Origin: Thermoguttaceae bacterium
GTDB taxonomy: Bacteria > Planctomycetota > Planctomycetia > Pirellulales > Thermoguttaceae
Assembly (NCBI GenBank): GCA_029975295.1
Contig: JARKPK010000183.1
Span: 1 to 62,597, forward strand
Length of the DNA stretch: 62,597 bases
Reading direction: 5' to 3'
Part shown: in pieces, positions 38,390 to 47,201 of the stretch
Layout: each line of letters opens with the position of its first letter
How positions within the stretch are numbered: the stretch's first letter is position 1
Position numbers and translations under genes: made by a program
Notes under the pieces: model-generated
What the model was told of the DNA's origin: nothing
Database searches by the model: none
What the model saw: only the letters and a program-made list of their open reading frames with translations

Positions 38390-39076
38390 TCACTTCGCGT
38401 CGAGAGGCAACAATTCCACCTTGCGGAAATGGATTTCGCCCCCCTCCGACTGCAAGCCGATCGGGCCGGCCACCGCGTCGAGTCCAGTCGCCTCAGAAAG
38501 CTTTTCGCCGTTGACTTCCACGGTGATCTTGTCGCCGACGAGTTTGATCACATACCGATTCCACTCGCCCTGCTCTTTTTCGGCCGCCTTCAGTTTGCCG
38601 ACGCCGACAAAGGTGCCGAGTTCTTTGTGATTCTCGACCTTGCGAAGCCGGTCTTCGGGGCCGGTGAGCGAAAAACCTCGGAACGCCCAAATGTCGCCCG
38701 CACTGCCGTGCTTCAATTGCGCTTCGACACAGCGGGGCATGAATCCGATCGGTTCGCCGCTGATTCGCAGCAACACGCCGCTGTTGCCCGCTTCCTTTCC
38801 GGCAGGCCACCTCCATTCAACCACCAAACAGAAATCCTTGAACGCATCCTTCGTCACCAAGTAACCCAACGGCGCGCCTTTGCAGATCAATACCCCGTCT
38901 TCCACCCGCCAAACGTCCTCCATCTTCACGTTCGGATCAACCAAGTGGTACGACCATCCGTCGAGGTTTTTGCCGTTGAACAGGGCTTTCGCCCCAGGCT
39001 TCTGATCTTCCGCCAGGGCCGAGCCGACGATGCCCATCGCAACAACCGTCGCCAACAAGGTGTTCAATCTACGCAT
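38390..39076 (-). CDS. Exported DUF1080 protein (3-keto-disaccharide hydrolase-like)
   Basis: A 228-residue secreted protein with a Sec signal (about residues 1-22, cleavage after SALA). A concanavalin-like beta-sandwich opens FNGKNLDGWSYHL and contains DFCLVVEWRWPAGKEAGNSGVLLR, both strong DUF1080 signatures. The domain ends with GPIGLQSEGGEIHFRKVEL. Family members are abundant in planctomycetes, and some have been linked to hydrolysis of 3-keto-glycosides. A Gfo/Idh-type oxidoreductase, often functionally paired with this family, lies about 2.3 kb further on. The assignment to the family is firm and the substrate is unknown. Confidence 0.9.
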   Translation of the reverse strand: MRRLNTLLATVVAMGIVGSALAEDQKPGAKALFNGKNLDGWSYHLVDPNVKMEDVWRVEDGVLICKGAPLGYLVTKDAFKDFCLVVEWRWPAGKEAGNSGVLLRISGEPIGFMPRCVEAQLKHGSAGDIWAFRGFSLTGPEDRLRKVENHKELGTFVGVGKLKAAEKEQGEWNRYVIKLVGDKITVEVNGEKLSEATGLDAVAGPIGLQSEGGEIHFRKVELLPLDAK

Positions 39077-39433
39077 GCGTTGCTCTCCCGTGAATCAAGA
39101 AGGAATGTTCGAAGCATAGGAAACGCCGCTTTCCATAAGGTTCGGCGACCAACGGCCGCGGCGGGGACTCGTTCATCCTACGCAGCAGGGCAACCAGCGC
39201 CAAGTCGCAAAGTTCGTTCGCAAGGCGGTGAGCCGCCCCCGCTGGCCAAAAAGTGTCTTCCCAACACCGCGGAAAAGCGCCGTCAGCCGCCACACTCGCC
39301 CTTCCGACCGACTTCTCTCGGGCGCGACCGCAGATTAGAATGGCGGGTTTGAAGCGGTTTCGGCAACTGGAAGCTGTTTCGCCAACGAAGACCAAGAGAA
39401 CGATTTCCAACGCCTATTCGGGAGAAGCGCGCC
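39077..39433. other. Divergent intergenic region between the DUF1080 gene and aspS
   Basis: About 360 bp separating divergently transcribed genes, so promoters for both are expected. No convincing boxes, leader hairpin or small gene could be read. A GGAGAAG ribosome binding site for aspS lies at 39421-39427. Confidence 0.5.
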
Positions 39434-41200
39434 TTGTTGCGGACTCATACTTGCGGCCAACTGACCGTTGCAGACATCGGCAAGACAGTTACCCTGTGCG
39501 GCTGGGTCGAGGCCAACCGCGATCATCGCGGCGTGTTGTTCCTCGACCTGCGCGATCGCTACGGACTGACCCAGGTGGTTTTCGGTCCCGAGGGCGGAGC
39601 TTCCTGCCAGGAATTGGCCCGTTCGCTTCGCAGCGAATACGTGGTCAAGGTTTCCGGCAAGGTCGCTCGCCGGCCTCAAGGCACCGAGAATCCGAAAATT
39701 CTCACCGGCGAGATCGAGGTTCGGGCGGAGAGCTTGGAGATACTCAATCGGAGCCTCACTCCCCCGTTTCAGCCGAGCACCGACGACTTGCCCGGCGAAG
39801 ACATCCGTTTGAAATATCGCTATATCGATCTGCGCCGGCCGGCAATGCAGCGAAGCATGTTGCTCCGGCATCGAATGATCAAGATGATGCGCGATTATTT
39901 CGACCGGCTCGACTTCGTCGAGGTGGAAACGCCGATGCTCGGCCGGAGCACTCCCGAGGGCGCGCGCGACTATCTGGTGCCCAGCCGCATCCAGCAAGGC
40001 GCGTTTTACGCCCTGCCGCAGTCGCCCCAGTTGTATAAACAGATCCTCATGGTTGCCGGCTTCGATCGTTACATCCAAGTGGCGCGATGTTTCCGCGACG
40101 AAGACTTGCGCGCCGACCGGCAGCCGGAGTTCACCCAACTCGACTTGGAGATGTCCTTCGTCGAGGCCGACGACATCATCGGAGTGATCGACGGCCTAGT
40201 GGCCCATTTGGCCGCCGAGTTGTTGGGCATTAAGCTCTCTCTGCCGCTGCCCCGCATGACCTACGACGAGGCGATGGAACGATTCGGCCACGACGCCCCC
40301 GATTTGCGATTCGGGATGGAATTGATCGATGTGACCGATTTGGCCGCCCAATGTTCCTTCCGCGTCTTCCACGAGGCGGCCCAGCAAGGCCAGCGTGTTC
40401 GGGGAATCAATGCGGTGGGCGCGGCAGGCAATTACTCGCGCAAAGACATCGACGGGCTGACGCAATTCGTCGTCGAAAACTTCGGCGCCAAAGGGCTGGT
40501 TTGGTTCAAGGTCGAACCCGACGGACAGCTCGCATCCCCCTCGGCCAAGAACTTCGCCCCCGAGACGCTTAAACAAATCGCCGAGCGGTTGTCGGCGAAG
40601 CCGGGCGATCTTTTGCTTTTCGTCGCCGACAAGTTCGAAACGACGTGCAAGGCGTTGTACGCGCTGCGCAAACGGTTCGGAGCGGAGCTGAAGCTCTACG
40701 AACCCGGCCAGATGCACTTCTCTTGGGTGGTCGAATTCCCCATGTTCGCTTACGACCAAGAGGAGCAAGGCTGGGCCGCCATGCATCACCCGTTTACGGC
40801 GCCGCGGCGTCAAGACATCGAGCTCTTGGCCGCCGATCCGGCCGCTTGCCGCGCCCAAGCATACGATTTGGTGATCAACGGCTACGAAGCCGGCGGCGGC
40901 ACGATTCGTATTCACGACCAACAATTGCAACAACAAGTGTTCGGCCTGCTGGGCATCGACGAGGTGAAAGCCAAAGAACGATTCGGCTTCTTGCTCGATG
41001 CGTTGCAGTTCGGCGCTCCGCCGCACGGCGGCATCGCCTTGGGCATCGACCGACTCGTCATGCTCTTCGGCGGATTTGAAAACATCCGCGATGTGATCGC
41101 GTTTCCCAAGACGCAACGCGCCACCGATCTAATGACCGGCGCACCGGGCGAGGTCGACGCCAAACAGCTTCGTGAACTGGGAATCCGCCCGGCTAAATAG
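39434..41200 (+). CDS. aspS: Aspartyl-tRNA synthetase (bacterial type)
   Basis: A class II aminoacyl-tRNA synthetase of 588 residues charging tRNA-Asp, or tRNA-Asx where the enzyme is non-discriminating. The N-terminal OB fold starts MLRTHTCGQL and continues GWVEANRDHRGVLFLDLRDR. Motif 2 is visible in RYIQVARCFRDEDLRADRQPEF with the class II Arg. The bacterial insertion domain lies at about 290-420, and motif 3 is in GIALGIDRLVMLF. TTG 39434 fits the family N-terminus and follows GGAGAAG, so the gene uses a TTG start. It is a housekeeping gene convergent with the Gfo/Idh gene, with no linked partner. Confidence 0.96.
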   Translation: MLRTHTCGQLTVADIGKTVTLCGWVEANRDHRGVLFLDLRDRYGLTQVVFGPEGGASCQELARSLRSEYVVKVSGKVARRPQGTENPKILTGEIEVRAESLEILNRSLTPPFQPSTDDLPGEDIRLKYRYIDLRRPAMQRSMLLRHRMIKMMRDYFDRLDFVEVETPMLGRSTPEGARDYLVPSRIQQGAFYALPQSPQLYKQILMVAGFDRYIQVARCFRDEDLRADRQPEFTQLDLEMSFVEADDIIGVIDGLVAHLAAELLGIKLSLPLPRMTYDEAMERFGHDAPDLRFGMELIDVTDLAAQCSFRVFHEAAQQGQRVRGINAVGAAGNYSRKDIDGLTQFVVENFGAKGLVWFKVEPDGQLASPSAKNFAPETLKQIAERLSAKPGDLLLFVADKFETTCKALYALRKRFGAELKLYEPGQMHFSWVVEFPMFAYDQEEQGWAAMHHPFTAPRRQDIELLAADPAACRAQAYDLVINGYEAGGGTIRIHDQQLQQQVFGLLGIDEVKAKERFGFLLDALQFGAPPHGGIALGIDRLVMLFGGFENIRDVIAFPKTQRATDLMTGAPGEVDAKQLRELGIRPAK

Positions 41201-41388
41201 CGCCGTTCAACCGCCGGATCGACAGAAGCAACCGTCGCGGTCCATCGCACCTCCGATGCCGGAAACGGTGCAAGAGACCGGCGCAGTAGACAAAGCCCTC
41301 GCGGCAGCCCTACGCAGCAGAGTCGGCCCGCGCATGAATTATCTCCGCGCGCACTCGGGGGCCGTTCTCGAATGGCTCTGCGCAAGGT

Positions 41389-42675
41389 TCAATCGACTTT
41401 GGGCAGCTCCCAGCCCTTCCGTCGCGGTCGATCGAGCAGCGACGCCGCCTCGTCATCGCCGATGATTCGCTCTTGCGCCGGATCCCACTGAATGCGGCGG
41501 CCCAGCCATCGCGTAATGTTGCACAGATGACAGATCGTGGCCGAACGGTGCCCGATCTCAACGTCGGCGTTCGGCTTTTCACGGGTGCGGATGCAGTGGA
41601 ACCAATTTTCGACATGGCCCTTGGCCACCCAACCATCGCCTTCCCATTTCTCGGCGAGTCGCGGGTCGGGCCCGTCTTTGATGAAGTCTTTGGGGTTGGT
41701 CGTGTACTTGTTGCGATTGATCTCGATCTTGCATTTCTCGCCCACGAAGATCGCGCCGAGCCGAGGGCCGCGGACATTGTCCTCGTAGATCATGCGAACC
41801 TCGATCCCGTTGGCGTAGCGGAACCGAAGCTTGGCGGGCGAGCCCGGCTCGAACGGTTCGAATTCCACCGGCCCGGTGTCGTCGGCGCCCAGTGCGTATT
41901 GCAGCATGTCGAAGGCGTGGGCGCCGACAAAGGTCATCATGTGCCCGGCGTAATCGCGCCAGCGGCCCCACCATTTTTCGTGCAACTGATTGTTGTACGG
42001 ACGTTCGGCGCACGGCCCCTGCCAAAGATCCCAGTTCAGCCCCTCGGGGATCGGCTCGGCGGGGAATCCCGGGCAAACCTCGGAGCTGGGGAAGTTGACC
42101 ATCTCCACCCAGCGAATCTTGCCGATGCGGCCGTCGCGGACGAACTCGCAGGCGAACTTGTTCATTTCCATCGTGCGTTGTTGCGTGCCGGTTTGCACCA
42201 CGCGATGATAACGGCGGGCGGCTTTGACCAACGCGCGCCCCTCGTTCACATACAGCGAAAGCGGTTTCTCAACATAGACGTCTTTGCCCGCCGCACAAGC
42301 GAGCATCGACGCCAAAACGTGATGCGGATCGGTCGGGCAGACGATGATCGCATCGAGATCGCGTTGCTCCACCATGCGGCGGTAGTCGGCATAAGCCGTC
42401 CAATGGCCGCCATGCTTTTCGATCGACGCGGCCAACTTCGCCCGGTCGGGTTCGGCAACCGCCGCCACTTGTCCATCAGCCGGAATGTTCAGCAGCAACT
42501 GGTTGCCGCGCACTCCCATGCCGATAATCCCGACGGTAATCCGATCATTGGCGCCCGGGCGCCCCCCGCCGCCAAACACACTGCCCGGCACGAATTGCGG
42601 CGCCAGCGACGCTGCCGCGCAGGCGGCGGCCCGGCCCAAAAACTCGCGACGACTATTGCACATGCCGAACTTCAT
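41389..42675 (-). CDS. TAT-exported Gfo/Idh/MocA-family oxidoreductase
   Basis: A 428-residue NAD(P)-dependent oxidoreductase. A twin-arginine signal (NSRREFLGRAAACAAASLAP) precedes the Rossmann motif VGIIGMGVRGNQLL. The signature EKPLSLYVNEG follows, with its conserved Lys about 95 residues into the domain. The C-terminal alpha/beta domain ends with a tryptophan-rich stretch. Such TAT-targeted, planctomycete-specific expansions are thought to oxidise sugars outside the cytoplasm with bound cofactor. ATG 42675 gives the TAT signal directly at the N-terminus. The DUF1080 gene nearby may act in the same keto-sugar pathway. This link is an inference. Confidence 0.92.
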   Translation of the reverse strand: MKFGMCNSRREFLGRAAACAAASLAPQFVPGSVFGGGGRPGANDRITVGIIGMGVRGNQLLLNIPADGQVAAVAEPDRAKLAASIEKHGGHWTAYADYRRMVEQRDLDAIIVCPTDPHHVLASMLACAAGKDVYVEKPLSLYVNEGRALVKAARRYHRVVQTGTQQRTMEMNKFACEFVRDGRIGKIRWVEMVNFPSSEVCPGFPAEPIPEGLNWDLWQGPCAERPYNNQLHEKWWGRWRDYAGHMMTFVGAHAFDMLQYALGADDTGPVEFEPFEPGSPAKLRFRYANGIEVRMIYEDNVRGPRLGAIFVGEKCKIEINRNKYTTNPKDFIKDGPDPRLAEKWEGDGWVAKGHVENWFHCIRTREKPNADVEIGHRSATICHLCNITRWLGRRIQWDPAQERIIGDDEAASLLDRPRRKGWELPKVD

Positions 42676-42883
42676 TGGGTTGCGTTCTCCGTGAGGGAAA
42701 TTAGCAATGCCGGTCTCTGGCGGAAGGGCCGCGTCCTTCAGGGGCGGCGATGTCGAGCTGCTGCAACAACGCCCCGCGCCGCCACTTTGCGACTTCTTGA
42801 TGCCTTCTTCACGCCCCATTCGCAACTTCTTCGCGTCTTCTTGTCTTGCCGCGAATCGATCTCAGGTTAACCGCCCGGCGTGT

Positions 42884-44365
42884 TCATGTCGAATCAGAAG
42901 TGAACTGCGACTCAAAGGCGACGATCGTCGCCAGATGGGCGTCGCGGCGCTCTCGCAAGGCCTGAAACAGCGAATACACCCCGACGGCGATGACTCCTAG
43001 ACCGCCGAACAGCAACAGATCGGACGCCTGCACTTTCAAAGCGGTCAGCGCAATGCCCGCCGCCGAAGCCGTCAACCGCACGGCCCCCGCCAGGAAGGCC
43101 ATGATCCCCATATAGCGGCTCGTGTCGCTTCCGGGCGGGGCGAAATGGGTCACGCCGATCTGCCACCACATGACGAACTGCCCGCCCTGCACCACTCCGC
43201 GCAGGATTCGACCGGCAAGGGGCAAAACGATGATCGCCGGAGAAACACCCTGGGCGACCAAAGGGGTGACGGCCAAGATCAAAGCGTCGAGGCCCCACGC
43301 CAGCCGAATCCACCCCCAGGCAAACCAAGGATTCGTGCGGTCGAACCAAGAGCCGAGCCAGCCGGTGACACAGAAGGCCGCGAACGCCGGAATCACATGC
43401 ATCAGCGCGGCCGCGCCGACGTAGTCGTAGCCAAGCGTCCTCTGCAAGAACGCCCAGATCAACGGCAGATAGAGAGCGGCGCAAAACCCATCCAAGAAGC
43501 AAGAGGCGATGTACCGCCGATAGCGCGCGTCGCCGATGAGAATCTGCCACGAATGCCGCACTGGCTCGTACCACGGCTCCCGCGCCGCCGCACCGGGCTC
43601 GAATCGCTCGCGAACCTCGATTCGTGAGAAGCACGCAAAGCCGGCCATGCTCAAACCGCCGGCAGCAATCAGCAATCCCGCCACGGCCGCATCGGCCCAA
43701 AACGGCGCGCACCGGCCGCCTTCGACCCAATTCGACACCTGTTGCAGCAACGCAGCGGAGGCCAACGACGAAGCCATGAAGGCCAACGACGTCCACTTGC
43801 GCACCTCGCCCGTAGCCCGTCCGCGAAACTCAACGGGATAGTTGAGCCTCAACACGGAGGTGGTCGCCGGGCGAGTGATGAACTCGAACATCGCGCTGAG
43901 CCCGAGCAACGTCAGGAACCAGAACGAGTGGCCCATCGTCGCCGGCATCAGCAGCGTGAATGCTCCCGCAGTGATTCCCGGAATCACGACGAACGGAAGC
44001 TTGCGGCGGGTGGCCATCCAACCGCCCAGGTACAAGGCCAACAACATGCCGAGCCCCGAATAAAGCTCGCGCAGCGGCAGTTGCCAGGTGGGCGCGCCCA
44101 TTCGCTTCAGCGCCATCATCGGCGCGTTAAGCAGAATGCCGCCGGCAACGGCATCGAGCAACGCATAGGCCAAATGCCACCGAAACGTCCGTCGGCACGC
44201 CTCGGGCAGCCCGACGCGAAAGAACCCCGCGACAACCCCCGTCAACGTGCATCGCCGTCGGCCCACCGTCAGTTCCTGCGTCTGCTCGGTTCCGCGAAAC
44301 GACTTGGTCGGTTGCTCGAAACGAATCGGCTCGGCGGCACCGGGCGGGCATCGATGGGCGATCAC
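42884..44365 (-). CDS. Major facilitator superfamily transporter
   Basis: A polytopic protein of about 493 residues with 10-12 hydrophobic segments and a central charged loop (EVRERFEPGAAAREPWYEP), the usual two-bundle MFS layout. It begins with a basic hydrophilic stretch of about 60 residues before the first helix, longer than usual. No specificity motif is recognisable. It resembles permeases of unknown substrate. GTG 44365 is preferred because GAGG lies 8 bases upstream. The frame remains open to TTG 44458, which would overlap the end of the leucine-rich-repeat gene. The two genes are close and in the same direction, so they may be co-transcribed. Confidence 0.8.
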   Translation of the reverse strand: MIAHRCPPGAAEPIRFEQPTKSFRGTEQTQELTVGRRRCTLTGVVAGFFRVGLPEACRRTFRWHLAYALLDAVAGGILLNAPMMALKRMGAPTWQLPLRELYSGLGMLLALYLGGWMATRRKLPFVVIPGITAGAFTLLMPATMGHSFWFLTLLGLSAMFEFITRPATTSVLRLNYPVEFRGRATGEVRKWTSLAFMASSLASAALLQQVSNWVEGGRCAPFWADAAVAGLLIAAGGLSMAGFACFSRIEVRERFEPGAAAREPWYEPVRHSWQILIGDARYRRYIASCFLDGFCAALYLPLIWAFLQRTLGYDYVGAAALMHVIPAFAAFCVTGWLGSWFDRTNPWFAWGWIRLAWGLDALILAVTPLVAQGVSPAIIVLPLAGRILRGVVQGGQFVMWWQIGVTHFAPPGSDTSRYMGIMAFLAGAVRLTASAAGIALTALKVQASDLLLFGGLGVIAVGVYSLFQALRERRDAHLATIVAFESQFTSDST

Positions 44366-44439
44366 CAATGACGCCTCACTGGCATTCCCCCCAAGCCCGG
44401 AAAGCAGGCGGCTCCGCGCGCGGCGCGCCGGCGTTCGCC

Positions 44440-45987
44440 CTATCGGACAATCGTGCAATTGGGCAACGCCTCGGCAATCTGCTTTTCGGCGGCGTCGCTG
44501 ATCTGAGTCAAGCCGATGTTCAGTGTCTTCAAATTCTTCAGTTTGATCAGAACCGGCACGGCCTCATCGGTGATCGCGTTCTGCTTCAAGTTCAAGTCTT
44601 GCAGCGCGGTCAGCGGTTCGAGATGTTTGATCGCCGCGTCGGTCAGATAATTGTCTTCCAGGTTGAGCACGCGCAGCTTCGTCATGCCGGCCAGGTTTTG
44701 CAGGCCCGCATCGGTAATCCGCGTATGCCAAAGTTCCAGCGACTCCAACGAAACACACTCTTTGATCGAAGCCAGCGCCTCGTCGGTAATTTCCGTTTCG
44801 TTCAGATCAAGTGTGCGAAGTTGCTTCGCCCCCCGAATGTGGACAAGGAACGATCCATTCAACGGGATGCCGCGAACGGCCAGAATCTTCAGGTTTTTGA
44901 ATCCGGCGAGAACGGCCAGACCTTCGTCGGTAATCGACATGCAGCGCATTACGTTGAGGTCTTCGATCGGAAGATCCTTGATGTTCTGCAAGGCGGCGTC
45001 GCCGATCCGAGAGTCTTCCAGGGCCAGGCCGCGCAACTTGGTCATGTGCTTCAACACAGCCGATCCTTCGTCGGTGATCGGGCTGGCCCGAAGCTTCAGG
45101 CTCTGAAGATTGGGCAGATTCTTCAGTTCCGCCAAGCCGGCGTCGCCGATTTGCTCCATTCCGCGGGCGTCGAGCACCCGAAGCTGCTTCATCCGGCCGA
45201 CATGTTTCATCCCCGCATCGGTGAACTTGTTGTACAGAATGATCAACCGCTCCAGCTTGGGCAGTTCCGCCAGATCGGCCAAAACGTCGTCGCTCATCTC
45301 GTCGCTGCTTCGCAGATTCAGCGCCTTCAGGCTAGTGAGTTGCTTGAGCGACTTCCCTGCGGCGTTCGAGGCGTTCGTATTGATCAGCGACAGATCTTCC
45401 AAGTTCTTCAAGTTCACCAATTCCGCCACGCCGGCGTCATGAATATCGGCGCCGAACAGCACCAACTTCTTCAGATCGGTGAGCTTTCCGATCAACTTCA
45501 AGTCGGCGTCGCTTGTGGGCGATTGATCGAGATCGACGGCCACAACGCGACCCTGGGCATCCTTTTCCACGCCGCCGGCCAATTCCTTGATGCGCTTCAG
45601 CGCGGCCTCAACGTCGGCTTCAGCGGGTTGCGCCGCCGCAGGCTCGGCCGGCGCCGTCGCCGCCGGAGTATCGGCTGGAACCGGTTTCTCGCCCTCGCCC
45701 GATTTTATCGCGTCGGCGGGCGCAGCGGCTGCCTTCGGTTCCGGTTCCGTCGAAGCTTGAGACCCGTCGGACGGTTTGCCGCTGTCAGCCGGTTTCGCGT
45801 TATCGGCGGGCTCGCCGTTGTCAGCCGGTTTGCCGCTATCCGCGGATTTGCCGGAGTCGGCCGGCTTGGTTCCGTCGGTTTTCTGATCGGTCGCAGGCCC
45901 TTTCTTCGTCGGTCCGCTTCCCGCCGGTCCGCATCCCAAGCCCCCAATCACACAGGCAACGCACAAGCTGAGCAGAATACGAAACAT
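44440..45987 (-). CDS. Leucine-rich-repeat lipoprotein
   Basis: A 515-residue lipoprotein. The signal peptide ends in a lipobox with Cys19 (GGLGC). A low-complexity linker (about residues 28-120) contains imperfect repeats of the PADSGK/PADNGE type, then Ala/Pro-rich sequence. Residues 150-510 are about 14-15 leucine-rich repeats of roughly 24 residues, each with ITDEGL- or LTDAAI-like turns. This is the subtype widespread in planctomycetes. The protein is probably anchored outside the cytoplasm and binds a partner through the repeat face. AGAGGGAG precedes the start. The function is unknown. The downstream MFS gene begins 75 bp after its stop. Confidence 0.9.
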   Translation of the reverse strand: MFRILLSLCVACVIGGLGCGPAGSGPTKKGPATDQKTDGTKPADSGKSADSGKPADNGEPADNAKPADSGKPSDGSQASTEPEPKAAAAPADAIKSGEGEKPVPADTPAATAPAEPAAAQPAEADVEAALKRIKELAGGVEKDAQGRVVAVDLDQSPTSDADLKLIGKLTDLKKLVLFGADIHDAGVAELVNLKNLEDLSLINTNASNAAGKSLKQLTSLKALNLRSSDEMSDDVLADLAELPKLERLIILYNKFTDAGMKHVGRMKQLRVLDARGMEQIGDAGLAELKNLPNLQSLKLRASPITDEGSAVLKHMTKLRGLALEDSRIGDAALQNIKDLPIEDLNVMRCMSITDEGLAVLAGFKNLKILAVRGIPLNGSFLVHIRGAKQLRTLDLNETEITDEALASIKECVSLESLELWHTRITDAGLQNLAGMTKLRVLNLEDNYLTDAAIKHLEPLTALQDLNLKQNAITDEAVPVLIKLKNLKTLNIGLTQISDAAEKQIAEALPNCTIVR

Positions 45988-46595
45988 TTCAATTCAACTC
46001 CCTCTGCACAGTACCCCGAAACACGCGACCCAACACGACCAAGCCAAACACCGGCTAACGCCTGCAAATCCGTCGAAACCATTGACCAACGATGCCCGCC
46101 AACGGATGCCGTCGCACCCTCCTAAGGCAAAGGGCCTGGGATTGATGCCATAACGAAGGCCGTTTGCCCCCCCAGCGCGCAACGGTTGTCGAGAATCAGA
46201 CGGCCACACGGGGATGCAGGCCTGGCAACAGCGGGCGGTCCACCCTTGTTGAACGGGAGGTCGATTTTGCGGGCGGCATCCCGTGCCGAAAACGCTTTGC
46301 CTTCCTGCATTCACTAACGTATCGCATGCCGACAGGACTGGCAAACCCCCCCGGGGCTTGTTCGTTGGGTTTCGGGCGGCGCACCCGGCTGGTCACCTCG
46401 TTCCGCCGGAGTAGAATCATACTGGCATTTGCATCCGAAGCGGAACGGTCATTGAGGCAAGGCCATCGGCCCACTGCGAAGTCTGCCAGCCCGTTGCAAC
46501 AAGTGCGGGCTTTCGTCCGAAAGCTCGTTTGGCAAGTCGGCGGGCCCAATCGCCTCGCCCCCTGTTCGTCCCCAGTTTAGAGAGGACCCCCGGCG
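45988..46595. other. Intergenic region without a recognisable gene
   Basis: About 600 bp between the divergent lipoprotein and acetyltransferase genes. Frames on both strands are short and unlike proteins. I saw no tRNA, terminator or repeat. A GAGAGGA ribosome binding site sits just ahead of 46596. Confidence 0.55.
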
Positions 46596-47063
46596 ATGAG
46601 CGAAGCTGGCTCGGGCATCTTCCGAGAGATCGTGCATGGATCGAACGAGTACGACGCGGCCTGCGCACTGCGCCATGCAGTGCTTCGCGAGCCGCTTGGT
46701 TTGGATCTCTATCAGGAAGACCTCGAGCGCGAAGCCAGTCAGTGGCATTTCGGGCTGTTCACCGAGGCGGGCCATCTGCTTGGTTGCGTCGTCGCTTTGC
46801 CGATGCCCGGTCGGACCGTGCGCGTTCGTCAAATGGCTGTGGTGCCCGATTTTCAGCGACGCGGCTTGGGAACGCGCATCATGCAGCATCTCGAACAGGA
46901 ACTCGTTCGTCGCGGAATCCGCAAAGCGATTTTGCATGCACGGGCTTCGGCGGCGGGGTTCTACGAACGGCTCGGCTATCGCGTTTCCGGCGAGCCGTTC
47001 GAGGAAATCGGCCTGGTTCATTATCTAATGACGAAGAACTTGGCGGCTGACGAAACCGACTGA
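46596..47063 (+). CDS. GNAT-family N-acetyltransferase
   Basis: A 155-residue acetyl-CoA-dependent transferase. The acetyl-CoA-binding motif A is VPDFQRRGLGTRIMQHLEQE (Q/R-x-x-G-x-G), preceded by the strand VRVRQMAVVPDF and followed by FYERLGYRVSGEPFEEIG. This is the ElaA/PhnO-like pattern of GNAT proteins. GAGGA precedes the start. It is convergent with the BatA-like gene and has no functional partner adjacent, so the acceptor (amine, amino acid, peptide or protein) cannot be inferred. Confidence 0.9.
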   Translation: MSEAGSGIFREIVHGSNEYDAACALRHAVLREPLGLDLYQEDLEREASQWHFGLFTEAGHLLGCVVALPMPGRTVRVRQMAVVPDFQRRGLGTRIMQHLEQELVRRGIRKAILHARASAAGFYERLGYRVSGEPFEEIGLVHYLMTKNLAADETD

Positions 47064-47201
47064 CGCTGCCGCCGGCGCACGGCGGAGACTTCGTGCAGAC
47101 CGCACCGCCCGGGGGTTAGCCGCCCCAAAGGTCCTCCAGCGAATTCACACCGCCGATTGGGCGATCCTCGTTCGGTTCGCTTTCGTTTTTCGCGGTTGCT
47201 T

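Noticed and set aside
44368-46125. A 585-codon plus-strand frame opposite the leucine-rich-repeat gene
   Set aside because: It shows repeats only because the real protein on the other strand is repetitive.
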